From the NCBI GenBank assembly GCA_000711775.1, contig ARYC01000259.1:1-64000 (forward strand): a stretch of DNA of 64,000 nt, given 5' to 3'. This document shows, one piece after another, positions 1 through 11,548 of the stretch. The notes under the pieces are model-generated. The model was not told the origin of the DNA. It made no database searches and worked only from the letters and a program-made list of their open reading frames with translations. The first letter of the stretch is position 1. Each line of letters opens with the position of its first letter. The DNA comes from Oxytricha trifallax (taxonomy: Eukaryota > Ciliophora > Spirotrichea > Sporadotrichida > Oxytrichidae). The position numbers and the translations under genes were made by a program.

Positions 1-141
1 AATATTTAGCCTCCAGAGTCAATGAACATAGATGCTGGAGCGGGCAGCAAGAGAAGAAACTTAGTAGGAGGGAAGCAAGAAATAGAAGAAAAGAAAGAGA
101 AGCCATCTCCCTCTAAAGAATTTTTAATGTGACTTATATAT

Positions 142-1212
142 TCATTAACTTAACTACAAAACTTATTTATATACATTCACTCTCCCTTCTTTAGCACACT
201 TTTAGACCAATTAATTATCTACTCTCTTCGCTGAGCTTTTAATAAAGTCTACTGTATCGATAGGTAGGTCATGCATCAAGTGGTATAGCAGCAGTTCTTG
301 TAATGGCCTTTTAATATACCCCAATAGAACTCAATTCCATTAAACTATGGACTGTAAGGTACGTTGAACGCTGGAGTTATTATCTAAGTTGTTCATAACT
401 CTTCCTTGTTTCTTTAGTCTTATGAACAGAAAGATTATCAACAAACAGTATTATCTCTTATTCAGGGTACTTCTCTCCCAGCTGTTCTAAGAACTTTATA
501 TACTGCTCTGTCTTAATAGAGCGAGGATGAATAACATAAGTTTCTAAACCAGTATCTTCACTAATTACTCCAAGAATTGCCATCGTTTATACCTTGACTT
601 TCTAGTCATATACTTCTATATTACTATGCCTCTTATACCAAGACTTCTAGATGAAAGTGTTGAAAGTAAACACAGCCTAGTCAGCATGAATAAACTTAAT
701 ATTTTTCTATTATGCTCTCTGCATTTAATTATAAATATAATTTAGGTTATTGTTGTAAAATGGCAGAGTGAAATCAATCACTCTCTTGATACGATTCACA
801 CCTTTGTAAGAGATACCATTTCGTTTATAAATGTTAGAAACAGACTATGCAGAGATCTTCAACTCAGGGAACTAGCGGTGAAACATAATAGCTCGTTGGT
901 CAAGAGAGAAGTGAAGCCCAATACTTCAAAGTTTTTTCATTAATAAGATAGTCAATATGCTTCTATTGAAACTTTGACTTCCTCTAAGGCATTGAATTCA
1001 GCTATTAATGCTTTAGTTATACAGCTACAAGGCAGTGGGAGCGAACTACAGTTGAAGGACTTCTCTTTAAGAGCAGTGCAATTGACTTATAATTAAGTAC
1101 AGGTTTGACTTATTCACTGTATAAATCACATCCATATTGCAGTTTAAACACTAAATCTATATACTCTTCATCTTAAATAGACCCCATAAGCTTGCTATTT
1201 TTTGTCTCGCAT
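142..1212 (-). pseudogene. TBE transposase (42 kDa type), frameshifted
   Basis: IS630/Tc1-mariner-like DDE transposase of the TBE family, read from ATG at 1212 to TGA at 142-144 with TAA/TAG as Gln. The second catalytic block, FVDNLSVHKT, is in frame here, whereas the 36 kb copy has lost one base just before it. Downstream, around the block that reads GIEFYWGILK in the other copy, this copy carries its own indels: extra bases before the PAFNVPYSP-like stretch and a lost base shortly after GHYKN. At least two frame changes are therefore needed to read it through. The gene would supply transposase for excision and transposition; this copy looks decayed. Confidence 0.85.
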
Positions 1213-1217
1213 TTAAT

Positions 1218-1293
1218 AATAAACCCCAACCCCTAACAAATTCCCTACAAATCAAAGCACTTATAAACCTCATTAAGGGGTTTTGGGGTTTTG
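1218..1293 (-). repeat. TBE inverted terminal repeat
   Basis: A 76 bp ITR with two C4A4-type telomere-like repeats at the tip, matching those at 36139-36214 and 42311-42386. Confidence 0.92.
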
Positions 1294-1296
1294 ATT

Positions 1297-3047
1297 CTTA
1301 GGAATCTTAACATATAGTTTTAGGTAATGATAACAGAGATGAACCTCATATAAAGTCATATGAAGAATTAAAACAAAACAAAAACCAGCTAGCTTTAGTT
1401 AAGCAGTAACATAAAGAACTGACTATTCCAGTGAGTCAACTGGGTCACTATAGACTCTAATCCACTAAAAACTAAATTGTTGATCAGTCAGATTACTTAA
1501 AAGACTAACAGTCTAAGATATATGAACTCCACAAAGAATTGAAAGCTTGTTCACTAGATACAATCAAAATAGATGTTAATCTTAATCTTTAGCTGAAGTA
1601 ATACTTCAAAAACTTTCTAAGGCACAATGCTTCTCAAATGAATATTAAAACTAAGCTTTTGCACTCTCTTGAAGAAATCTCTTAAATTTGGATGGTTTAA
1701 GTCAGAATTTTGCTTTTGTTTCAAGACATTATGCTTCCATCAGGTTCTTAAAGAATATTATAAAACCCTAAAAACTTTGACATGAAACAATAATAAGAGG
1801 GGTTTATTGACATGATAAAAAATCATGAATCAAGCTAGCTATTTATAAGCTACGCTATCATTGTAAATTTATTGAAATAATGATTTATTTTCTTTTATAT
1901 TTTAGTGAATGCTTAAAAGTATGGAGAAGATTGATATAGTAACTAAATATGCTAAACCAGAGTAGCTATAAAAATTGAATAAGTCAAAGATATCCTCGTA
2001 AATATTTATCATTTTTTAAATACAGACTTTTGATGATTGGGGTATGGGTTATTATGAGTCTCAAGTCAAAAATAACGACAAGAAAATCAAGCATGGCCTT
2101 AGTACCTACTATACATAATATGGAACTATTGAAAATCACTTGTATGTTGATAGCCAATTAAAATTCAGAAGAATCTACTTTATTTTTGGCTCTATTATTT
2201 GAAACTTATATCATAATTTTGAAAATTTTATATAAAAAGATTAAGAATTAGCCAAAAAAATCCATATCCTCTTTAAAATTAACTGCTTAAAAAGCATCTT
2301 ACAGCTCTCTGAAATTTTAATGAATCTTTAAATCAATTTTTTTGAAAATTTTATTTCACACTCCCATGAAATTACTCCCTATTTTATTATTAAATTGTTT
2401 AAGAATTTTTCACTTAGATGGAAATTTATTTATAGTCTTCCAAAATGAACAAGCCTAAGAAACTATTGAATCATGTTCATTCAAGATAAACTTTCCAGAC
2501 TTACTAGTTAATTCTTATATGTAAAAGAATAAAATTGATCTTCTCAAATTCGCTTCAAAAATTATAGCCTATATCTTATTTGTATTCACTATAATATTAT
2601 TCTATCATTAGATTCTTTACTCCTATAAATTAAGTTAAATTACTATCAAGGTGAGCACATAAAAGATGGAAGTGCTTTGATAAGAAATGGCAAGGGTGTT
2701 TTAGTAAGAAGCCAAGGAACTTTTTACGAGGGATAATTCAAATAAAATAAAATGCATGGAGAGGGAGTATTTTATGATTGCTAAACTCATCAGAAATACT
2801 CGGGAGAATTTAAGAATGGACTCAAACATGGGCAAGGATTAATTAAGTATAAAAATGGAGATATACTGAAGGGTTCTTGGAATAAGAAGTATTAGAATTT
2901 ATATTTTATATACATTGGAATGATGGCATGGCAAATGGTGTGTTTAGTTACACTCATAATGATGGCAGAAAAATGATAAGAATTTACAACCATAATAAGA
3001 TAGTATCTGAAGAAGTAGAAATTAATGACAAGTTTTAAAATATTTGA
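1297..3047 (+). CDS. MORN-repeat protein (5' part missing or displaced at the TBE)
   Basis: An open frame begins directly at the TBE border and runs to about 1870. It encodes a polar, helical region without a recognised domain. MORN-type sequence (pattern YxGxFxNGxxHGxG) follows at about 1912-2112, 2641-2883 and 2922-3047, ending at TGA 3045-3047. Two direct repeats restore the frame. TACTAT at 2107 and 2641 brackets a 534 bp AT-rich insert. TTGGAAT at 2877 and 2915 brackets 38 bp, and its removal gives GSWNDGMANGVF. The link between the first open frame and the MORN part (1870-1912) is unresolved; it could be an intron, an IES or two genes. MORN repeats are membrane- and protein-binding hairpins. 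No start codon is visible because the TBE lies at the 5' side. Confidence 0.62.
2107..2646. other. IES, pointer TACTAT
   Basis: The direct repeat TACTAT at 2107-2112 and 2641-2646 flanks 528 bp of very AT-rich, non-coding DNA. Removing one repeat plus the interior joins two MORN-like segments in frame (LSTYYQGEHI). Confidence 0.6.
2877..2921. other. IES of 38 bp, pointer TTGGAAT
   Basis: TTGGAAT at 2877-2883 and 2915-2921. Excision corrects a frame break exactly within a MORN repeat. Confidence 0.85.
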
Positions 3048-3059
3048 TTTGCATTTTAA

Positions 3060-6000
3060 TTTGAATTACTAATAATTTACGATGTTTTGTTTCATGTTTA
3101 TCAAAGAATATCTTTAAGATTCCCTTACCTAAAATTTAAGTAGGTCTTCTTGGACATTTTTGAGAAGATTTGGATCTTAATTAAGTAATCCCTCTTTTCT
3201 TTAATTTCTGGGATACCTCCCATGTGCCTGGAATTTTTTTGAATTCCAGGCACATGAAAATCGAACCTGGAATTCCAGGTATAAAACTGGAACCAAAATT
3301 TTGTTTAATAAATAAAATTATTTTATATAAAAAATGCATTTAAATGGTTATACATAATATTATTTAAATATTAATTTAAAAAGCAAAAATATAAATTTCT
3401 TTTACCATATATATTCAAATTTATATTAATTTGTAACATGATTATAATTATACAACGATTACTATTGTAGGAATACATTCGATATTGATAAAACGTGATT
3501 CATTAAGTTAATATTAAATCTAAATAGTGGTAGTTAAAATAGACGGGTAATCCTGACATATAATAGGAAAATTATTTTTGTCAAAGGCACTGCCATGTAT
3601 ATGCCTAGAGAAACCTATAAGTTATATCATGATATATTGACGATAGGGTGTAAAATTCTTAAATTATAAACTATGTTTTAACAAAAAATAAATCCTTTAA
3701 GGTTCCATCTTATAATGGAGATAGATAAATGCCATGTAATAGTTTTAAATAATAATATTATTTTTAAAAAAATAAGCTAAAATTCTTTATCTTCACTAAT
3801 TTTCTATGAAAAGTTGTTATTTTAGTTTCATTTTATCATTAGGAGTAAGAGTATAAGTTTAAGTTATTTAAATTTTTTTAAAACCTTTTTATAAATAATG
3901 AAAGCCTATTTAAATTCTGATTCGAAGTTTTGATACATGAGCCTATTGGATATATCCTGATTGTATTTCATTAGTATAGAATCAGACTATAAACTGATCA
4001 GATTTTAATTCTTAATAATAAAGTAAATATAATTTATTTAATAAAGACGACTTAATGATTATTGATTCTAAAGCTTTTCATATGTTGAAAAGTATGATTA
4101 ATGCAAGTATAATTTTGCTTTATATTTACATTACTCTATAGTTATAGAATGATTATGGTCTGAGCCAGAAGTCAGACAAAAGGAATTCGGAGCCAGGAGT
4201 CAGGCAGTTTCTTTATAATACCAATGTTAATATATGTAAGTCTTCTTATATACTTCAAAATATAATGAAAATTGCATTCTTTATCAATAAGAATTATAGA
4301 AACCACTTTTGACCTATAGTTTTCAGGTTCATTGACTCAGCTTCTTAAGATAAATGAAGATTCCTTATTAAATGGCATAATTATATTTAAACAAATGCAT
4401 GAATTTATTTATTATGCATTATAATTAATAATACCGGATTTAGAGAATTTAAATTAGTATTTACATGATATAAGTGATAATTTTAATGAGTCCAAGGAGA
4501 TTCATTTTTTTACATAATTATTTAATTTAAAAACTTATAATATTTATCTTTTTTAATATAACTTTTGGGTTATTTATTACAGAGACCAATAAAATGAAAA
4601 TTTTTATAATTTTACTTTGATATACAAAATACATTAGTCATTTTTTTATTTATAATATATTCTAGCATAAATAAAATATTAACAGAAATTCCAGAACTAA
4701 AATGGAATTCCAGTTTTAATTCTGGAATTTGGATTCCAGAATGAATCTGGAACAGTTTTTATGTGCCTGTAATTTGAAAAATTCCAGGCATATGGAGGGT
4801 ATCTAATTTCTGGATTGGAAAATAGGGTTTTAAAGCAAATCTTGGGCTGATGGTCTGGTAGTAGAATCAGCTCTCAGGCAACTTTAAATCAGGGCTTTGA
4901 ATTCTTCACTTATAGACTTCCAGTTTGGCTCTAATAATGATAGCTTATTTAATATAAAATTATTACCTTCAAATCTGAATTACTCTTCGATCACTTAAGC
5001 GATGTTCTAACTTTCTCTGCTTAGATGCTTGTATATATTGATAACCTTGAAAGTAACCATAAAGTATAGGATAGTGCCTACTGACCATATATCAGTCTTT
5101 GTGCTAAGTTAGTCAAGTTGCCCATAAACTAGTTCAGGAGACATATACTGTTTATAATCTGTGAAATAAGGATCTCCACTTCGATTTAACTCTGAGAGAC
5201 CTACGTCAGCAAGAGCTATCTGAATCTTTTCATTATCAAAGAGACCAGTGTGAAATAGAATGTTTGAGGGTTTTAGATTTCTTATAATCAAGTTTAGCTC
5301 ATGTGCAGCTGAGATAACACAAAGGAATTCATAAAATATCTCAATTAAATCTGACTCAGTAAGAGATTTCTTCTTCTGTAAGAGTTTATAGAGATCTCCT
5401 TGTCCCGCATATTCTTGAATCAAATACAGGTTGACTTCATCGTAGTATATATCCTCAGTTTTGAGCACATTTGGATGACTTAAGTTTAGGAGGTCATTAA
5501 GATAATAATAATAATTAACTCACATCGAGAGCTCAAGGCCTCTCCGAGTATAATTAATGTTAGTGTTAATTCACACAGATAGTTTCACTTCTGCCAGGAC
5601 GCTCTCACATCATGCTCTTGTGTTCGACTTGACTCGTTAACATCACTTGTATCTTATTCACCAGGCTAAGGTACCGACCAGAATCTGAATTGTGACCAGT
5701 ATCTGACCAGTTTTTCCTTCTGATGGGGAAAAAATGGCCCTTATCAAATTAGAAAGCTAGACCGTCTACAGGAAGACCTCGAGAGTCTCTACTAGGTATA
5801 ATCCAGTGTATTCAGGACGATTATCCAACCTTAATTAATATTAGAAGAATTCAGTAACTCACCGAGTGAGTGCACTTCGTACCTCGTCCTATTTATTAAC
5901 TTTTTAATTTAATAATTGTCATTAAGATACTTATTGAGTCTCTTCGTGTCCACGCTTGGTCTCTTTATGATCTTAAGTATCTTTTAAGACTTCTATCCAT

Positions 6001-6223
6001 GTTTCTGATTGCAAAGTCTTGTCTCACTGATTGCTGTACCTATACGACGAACATGTATCTATAACGAGGTTAGACAACTTACTCTAACGTACAATCTGCC
6101 CTATTTCATAGTTTTCTTAAAGCTGTTCAGCTGACTTATTTCCTTTGAAGGATGAGTTCTCAGTAATTATAGCAAATTCCTGAATACTTCTATCTCTTCT
6201 TCCGTTTCCGCAACAATTTCCCA
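3060..6223 (-). CDS. Protein kinase-like protein (probable pseudokinase), with three IESs
   Basis: Starts at ATG 6223 with MGNCC, a likely N-myristoylation/palmitoylation signal. Kinase subdomains follow in order: a degenerate Gly loop, KILKIIK (beta-3 lysine region), LSHPNVLKTE, LYLIQEYAGQGDL, IIRNLKPSNIL in place of HRDLKPxN, LADVGLSE in place of DFG, YMSPEL, TDIWSVGTILYFM and RPSAQDLLQNPIF. The catalytic Asp of HRD is missing, so catalysis is doubtful. Reading it requires removal of a 22 bp IES (6005-6026), a 435 bp IES (5493-5927), a 36 bp intron (4931-4966) and the 1592 bp element at 3212-4803. No clear TGA is seen after the last kinase motif, so the 3' end near 3060-3140 is approximate. 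It converges on the MORN gene. Confidence 0.82.
3212..4803. mobile_element. 1.6 kb TIR element acting as an IES in the kinase gene
   Basis: The ends read GATACCTCCCATGTGCC... and the complement of ...GGCATATGGAGGGTATC. Imperfect terminal inverted repeats of roughly 100 bp are rich in GGAATTCCAG-type palindromes. The 10 bp sequence TAATTTCTGG is duplicated at 3202-3211 and 4804-4813, so target duplication and IES pointer coincide. The interior is very AT-rich and no ORF was recognised, so it is non-autonomous. Its removal leaves the kinase reading frame intact at NPIFQSRN. Confidence 0.85.
5493..5939. other. IES of 435 bp, pointer GTCATTAAGATA
   Basis: The 12 bp direct repeat GTCATTAAGATA occurs at 5493-5504 and 5928-5939. 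Removal joins KRLNKYLND to LLNLSHPNVL of the kinase domain in frame. The interior is less AT-rich than other IESs here, and no gene was recognised in it. Confidence 0.88.
6005..6034. other. IES of 22 bp, pointer CTGATTGC
   Basis: CTGATTGC at 6005-6012 and 6027-6034. Removal of 22 bp eliminates an in-frame TGA and restores the kinase frame into the beta-3 lysine region. Confidence 0.82.
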
Positions 6224-6343
6224 TTTTTATTTAATAAAATCAAAAGATATCACTAATTCCTATGAATTGAATGGTAATTGGTGTATGCACATAAATATTC
6301 TGCAGGATTATGTCTATAATAATTATTTAAATATCAGGTAAAA

Positions 6344-8399
6344 ATGTCTAGTTCACCACCATCAATGAACAAACCCGACTAAAAAGGTGTTGATTTGACC
6401 CACATGCCCTAATATATCAAACAGGCCCCTTGGTATGTGGACTAAAAGGACAAGGAAGTTCTTACCCATTAAAGAGCTAGAAACGATTTGAAGAAGCCCT
6501 CAATAGATACTTGGTACAGAAAAGGTGTTAAAACGGATCAATAAATTACCAAATACAGAAAGGGGGCTTGCACTAATTGTGGAGCCATGACTCACACTGC
6601 GAAAACTTGCACAGAGAGGCCTCGAAAGATTGGAGCCAAATATAATCACAGGGACTTTGCCTAAGATGAAATCATTGAGAACATTCAAAATCCCTAATTA
6701 TTTATTTCATTTAGCATTATATGATAGCTAGCTTTTTATTAACAATGTTAATGGTAAATTATAAAATTCAAATTATTTCTTAAGATTATTATATAGAATT
6801 GCTAGCTAAAATTATTATTAAATATATAATGCTAAAAAAATACCTGACAAAATTTTAAGTATTTTATTTCTATTTAAAATATTATCTTATTTAACATCTA
6901 GAAATCTAAATAAATCATTGAATTAAACAAAAAATTCCTAATAAAATGGAAAATTTTCAATCCTTAACATAAAAAATAATAATAAAGGAAAATTATATAA
7001 ATAATTTATTTATGTTTATATTTAATTAAACTATGAAGGGAAGAAAGACAGATATAATGGTTATGATCCTGACCAATACAAGTAGGTCATTGAAGAATGG
7101 GAGAGATTAAACGAAGAGCAAAAGAAGAAAAAAGAACAAGAAACTCAAGAGAAGATTGCCAAGGGAGAGCCTATAGATGTAAGCAGTTCAGATGATGACG
7201 AGGATCCAGATATGGAGGGTCAAAACGAAGACCAGAGTTAATTTGCAAACAAGGATCCCAGAGTAAGGACAACTATCAGAAACTTAAGAATCAGAGAGGA
7301 CACTGCCAAATATTTGAGAAATCTAGATCCTAACTCTGCTGTCTATGATGGTAAGACTAGAATGATGAAGGAAAACCCCAATCCTAACTTACCAGAGAAC
7401 CAGCAAGCATTTAAAGGTGATAATTATCGAAGAGTGACTGGTGATTTTATCACTCTGATGAATCAAGAGGGATTCGTGCTTGATGCCAACTAAGTTGGAG
7501 GAGTTGAGGTTAACAACATAGCCATGCCAAGTTAAGTTGAAATCATGCATAAGTAGTTCAGGGAAAAGAAGGAACTCCTCAAAAACAAGAAAATGCAAGA
7601 TTTAATCTCTAAGTATGGAGGAGATCAGCATCTTTAAGTGCCCGAAGAGCTTAGAGAAGGAATGAAAGCTGAAATTGAGGATAGACTGGAAATGCAAAAG
7701 ATGCAAAATCATTAGAAACAAGCAACAGTAGCCAAATTTGACAACAGAGGTCTTTTGGGTGTGAAGTCTAGATTTGAAGAGGATAACTATTAAAACAGTC
7801 ATTCAAGTGTCTGGGGCTCTTACTATCATAAGCTGTTAGGATGGGGTTACAGATGCTGTTATAGTTTCGTTAAGAACGCAAAGTGTAAGGGAGAAGAGTA
7901 GAAGAAGCAATCAATCAGACAAGAATACGATCTCGAATCTTAAATCAAGAAACTCATTGAGGAAAAGCATAAAAGAGAAGTCGATCTTACTAACAAAAGA
8001 CTCTTGAAGCAAGATGAAGAGTAGAAATCAATCTAAACTCAATAGGAAGAATTTAAACATGGAATTCAAAAACAAAACAACTACTCAGATAAAAATGAAA
8101 GTTCCTCCGATGAATCTTCATCTTCTTCGGAAGATGAATCATCTTCAAATTCAGGAGCTGACAGCGACTCATCTGGACCAAGACGCAAACACAAAAAGAG
8201 ACAGTAAAAGTAAAAGAGAAAGACTGATGATAAAAGCAAGAAAGACTCCAAAAAGAATGATAAATATTCTAAAGATCAAAACAGAAAGAGCGGGTATCAT
8301 GGAGTAATTTTGGATGATAAAGTAACAGAAGAGGAATTTGAATCTTACAGAAAATAGAGAGATTAATTTGATGACCCTATGAGGCACTTCAAGAATTGA
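6344..8399 (+). CDS. SLU7: Pre-mRNA splicing factor SLU7
   Basis: Second-step splicing factor that helps 3' splice-site choice in the spliceosome. ATG 6344 to TGA 8397-8399; about 575 codons after removing the IES at 6695-7022, close to the usual SLU7 length. Visible family marks are APWYVDQKD with nearby HQRARND, the zinc knuckle [15 protein letters not shown] followed by [10 protein letters not shown], then [32 protein letters not shown], and the C-terminal EEFESYR...FDDPM. A Ser/Asp-rich then Lys-rich stretch (8100-8280) precedes the end. The IES pointer is TAATTA. Intron handling should matter in this genome, where nearly every gene has 30-60 bp introns. Confidence 0.95.
6695..7028. other. 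IES of 328 bp in SLU7, pointer TAATTA
   Basis: TAATTA at 6695-6700 and 7023-7028; the join reads [15 protein letters not shown] in frame. Inside, AGCATTATAT...TAGCTAGC at about 6713 has an imperfect inverted partner at about 6794-6832. Confidence 0.82.
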
Positions 8400-8908
8400 C
8401 ATTACCATGCTATTTTATCAAGATAATTAAACTTCAAATCATGGATTTAAAAATTTTGAGTAGATACATTTTTATTAGTCAAAATCTATTTGTTAAGAAA
8501 ATAAACAATTCTTATTTAACCATTCGAAATGAGCTATTCTAATTTTACCCTCTTAATTTTTTATGTAAGTACTTTAGTTTACTTAAAATATTAATTTAGT
8601 TTTACAAAAAGTTAAATTAAATATAGAGAGCAAAGAAATAATTTTTATTTGAATTTTTTATCAGTATCAATTAAAAGGATGTTATAACTCAATAAAATTA
8701 TTTAAGGCAAGTAGATTGTGTTTTTATTTAAAATTAAAATACTTTCTTTTTGTTTTTTAATCGATTTTATGAAAGTATATAATCAAACCTCAGTTATTCA
8801 TACTCCTAAATTAATTCTTTAACATATTTAATTTCCTAATTTACTTGAAATTACATCTATGAGAATAAATTGATAAAATATTTTGAATACAATTTAAGAA
8901 ATAAATAA
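8400..8908. other. Intergenic, AT-rich
   Basis: Lies between the convergent ends of SLU7 and the last segment of the EMAP-like gene. No gene, repeat or RNA was recognised. Confidence 0.6.
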
Positions 8909-10895
8909 TCATTACTAACTTTGTCTTTGGAGTTCCTTGATTTTAGGGAGATTATACTTGACTCTCCACTTGAATATGCATCTATCCATTTCACTGGTAG
9001 ACAAAAAGAACTTTCTGTCTGGACTAAACAAGCAATTAGTTATTGAAAACAAGTGATCACTGTAACATTGATAATAGCCTTATCCACTTATGTTAGGGTA
9101 GTTGAAAAGTCTGATGGTGCCAAGCTCATCTCCCACCACTACAATAGGTCTACCCACTACTTTAGCAATTTGCTGAATTTTATTGCTCTGATTGTACCAA
9201 TAATGGATTCCCTTCAAATGAGAGTAGCTTCTAAGACCCTCACCAAGCCATTCTAATTCGAAATCAATAGCATCAGTATTAATCACTCTTTAAGTCTCTA
9301 TTTCAAATAAAAATACTTCTCCAAGATTATCTTCGCACTGTAAGTAGTAGTTATCTATTGAGAAATCTATGTATTTTATGCTACTCTTAAAACCATAAAG
9401 TGACTTAATTTTAGTAAAACCATTGTCAGTATCATATAGAGTAACCTCTGGCGCAGCAGCAGAAGTAGTGGCTACACCTAAAATACGTTCATTATGATTA
9501 AGTTTAGCGTCTGAAATAGTATTTAGTCTCAAAGAGTAATTTGGTATATCGTCAAAGGTGTTTGATAATGGATTTGAATCCAGTACTAGAATTTCATTCT
9601 CAAAGACAAGCATAACTTTATTCGAAAGCTTAAATGAAATAATGGCCCTTGACAGCTTGAAGAAGTTCTTTGAGAATTTTACGTCAAAGGATTAGAGATC
9701 CCAGACAGAGAAGAAACCTTTTTGAGTCAAAATATAGATCCTACTGCTAATCATATCAATTGAGATTGACTTAGGAGTTTCGTGATCGATGCATCTAATC
9801 CATCTCTTGATGTTCTGTTTATCACCAATAACTGGCTTAACTACTTTTTCATCACTGATTTGTGTTTCATAGATACTTCCGCTTCTTGTTCCAATAATTA
9901 TGCATTTACATTAAGTTACAGTTTTGTGAATTAATATCCTTATATAGTTAAGATTGATAAATAATTATGCGGTTATAACCAAGGCATACACTTTGAACAT
10001 TATAGTCGGGATTAAGTACAGCTTATTATGGATCAACATTTCTTGCCAGATTAAATGTTTTCAGCTTGTCTAAAGATTTTATGTTTGATTTAGCTTCCAT
10101 TAATAATCTCCATAATACAACTGTTCCTTCCATTCCACCTGATACAATCAATCCTGCTTTTGGATTTGTATCAAGTGTAAAAATTGAACCTTCATGAGCA
10201 AACATTTTACAAAACTCTTTATACCTTTATATAATTATTAACAAAATTACATTTTTTTCAACTTAATACCTAAAAATAGAGATACTCATTTATTTTATGA
10301 TTCTTCTTACTATTTTCTCATGCTCCCATAAATACAACTAAAAAATAATTAATAAACCAATCCTTACAAATCCGTCATCACCGGATGCTATTATAGTATC
10401 TTTCAAAAACCCAATAGTGAGGAATGTTACATAAATATTCTCTAGTTCTTCATCTTGATTCTTGCCTCTCATCATTTAAGGGTCTATATCATCGCATACT
10501 AGTGCCAATCCAAATTTATTCTGATTTGATGCCTCATGACTGAATACTCCACCTCCTAAATTGTTGAATGATCTTGGGATAGTAAGCTCTCCAATTTAAC
10601 TCTCGAGATTTCTACCACTTTACTTCCAGAAGCACATGTGTTGAATTCCGCATGTAACAAACTTTCTGGTACTACCAGGGAAGAAAGCCACATCTTTAAT
10701 TTTGTAAGGGAGTGAATGAATGATCTGCCTGTAGATATAATAAAGATTTCAATTAAGATATTTATAAAGCATGATAATCAAATTTGTTATATTGACACTT
10801 TAAGTTGTATAGTCCATAATCATAATAACTTGAAGATAGTCTTTAGTTAACCCCTACACATTTATATAATCAAATCGAAACTTACAACTATGATA
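8909..10895 (-). CDS. Scrambled EMAP-like (EML) gene, segment 5 of 5 (C-terminal)
   Basis: Carries the third EML-type WD40 module and the stop (TGA at 8909-8911). Typical stretches are RKFVTCGIQHMCFW, SGDDGFLYLWEHE, HEGSIFTLDT, VSGGMEGTVVLW, GTRSGSIYE, GDELGTIRLFNYP and the terminal FSPDRKFFLSTSEMDRC. It starts with no ATG. Its first bases share the 13 bp TATCATAGTTGTA (minus strand; 10883-10895) with the end of segment 4 at 23554-23566. After that join, a 32 bp intron splices into GLTKDYLQVIMIMDY, a well-kept EML motif. Contains a 67 bp IES (9893-9959) and several short introns whose exact limits near 10200-10370 and 10700-10800 are uncertain. It lies about 5 kb to the left of segment 1 and in opposite orientation. 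Confidence 0.85.
9893..9970. other. IES of 67 bp, pointer AATAATTATGC
   Basis: The 11 bp repeat occurs at 9893-9903 and 9960-9970. Removal restores YNRIIIGTRSGSIYE. Confidence 0.9.
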
Positions 10896-10928
10896 GTTTT
10901 AATCTAAAAATCAAAAAATTACAGGAAT

Positions 10929-11548
10929 TCATGAAATTAATTTTAATTAGGCTTTATTGATATTAAGTTCTTCTATATATTTCTCAAAACTTTCTTTATC
11001 ATTTTCCCTTATTAAACTTAGAAATCTATCAAGAATAAATATATTTTAGTAGGTTGAAGAATAAATTATTGAATTCTCTTGATTTACTTCCTTCACATGA
11101 AGATATCTAAATAATATTTGAAAATTAATAAAATTTCTTACAATTTTTTCAGCTCTTCTCGACTAATTTGATAGTTTATCAAATCAATTGTTCTTAGTAA
11201 ACTTTCAATTTTGACTTTGCTTGACCTTTCTGTTTTATAATGTTTTATTGTATATTTTACTATACTCTCCATCTTTACATTAGTTTCTAAATCTAAGCAT
11301 ATTTATTTCTCTCGAGTTTAGTCTTTGAGCTTTTATTGTTGCCTCATAAACTTTTCAATTATAGAAATGAACTCAAGAATTAATGGATTAATTTCTTCTC
11401 TTTTAAGTTCAATCGAGAGTGAGGGCTTATCCTCAACATTCTTGATTAGAGTGTAAATTTGGTCAATAAATTCATTCAGATTTTATTGTATAAAGTCTTC
11501 TGAGTATTTCTTTTGTAAGATTTGAAGTTTATTTAGAGTGAAGTTCAT
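10929..11548 (-). CDS. Small hypothetical protein
   Basis: ATG 11548 to TGA 10929-10931, with one 35 bp intron (11107-11141, GTAAG...TTTAG); about 194 codons. The product is hydrophilic, Lys/Glu/Gln-rich and predicted mostly helical, beginning MNFTLNKLQILQKKYSEDF. No domain was recognised, and there is no signal peptide or membrane segment. It is squeezed between segment 5 of the scrambled EML gene (34 bp away) and the GAF-domain gene, so it is a separate gene embedded in the EML locus. Confidence 0.75.

Larger units (their letters stand above)
1..1293 (-). mobile_element. TBE transposon, partial (left edge of window)
   Basis: The terminal part of a telomere-bearing element. The end at 1293 reads outward as GGGGTTTTGGGGTTTTG, and ATT follows at 1294-1296, matching the ATT duplication seen at the complete copy (36139-42386). 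Positions 1-1293 match the reverse complement of roughly 36139-37430 almost throughout, so this copy lies in the opposite orientation and continues past the window edge. The copy carries only the transposase gene inside the window. TBEs are known germline-limited hypotrich transposons removed during macronuclear development. Confidence 0.93.

Noticed and set aside
1870..1912. 43 bp GT...AG intron in the first MORN gene
   Set aside because: Splicing there puts TGA directly in frame; the true junction remains unknown.
6344..8399. Genes broken by many stop codons (pseudogenes under the standard code)
   Set aside because: TAA and TAG fall at Gln positions in conserved families such as SLU7, eS27-neighbouring genes and ECM29; the ciliate code explains them.
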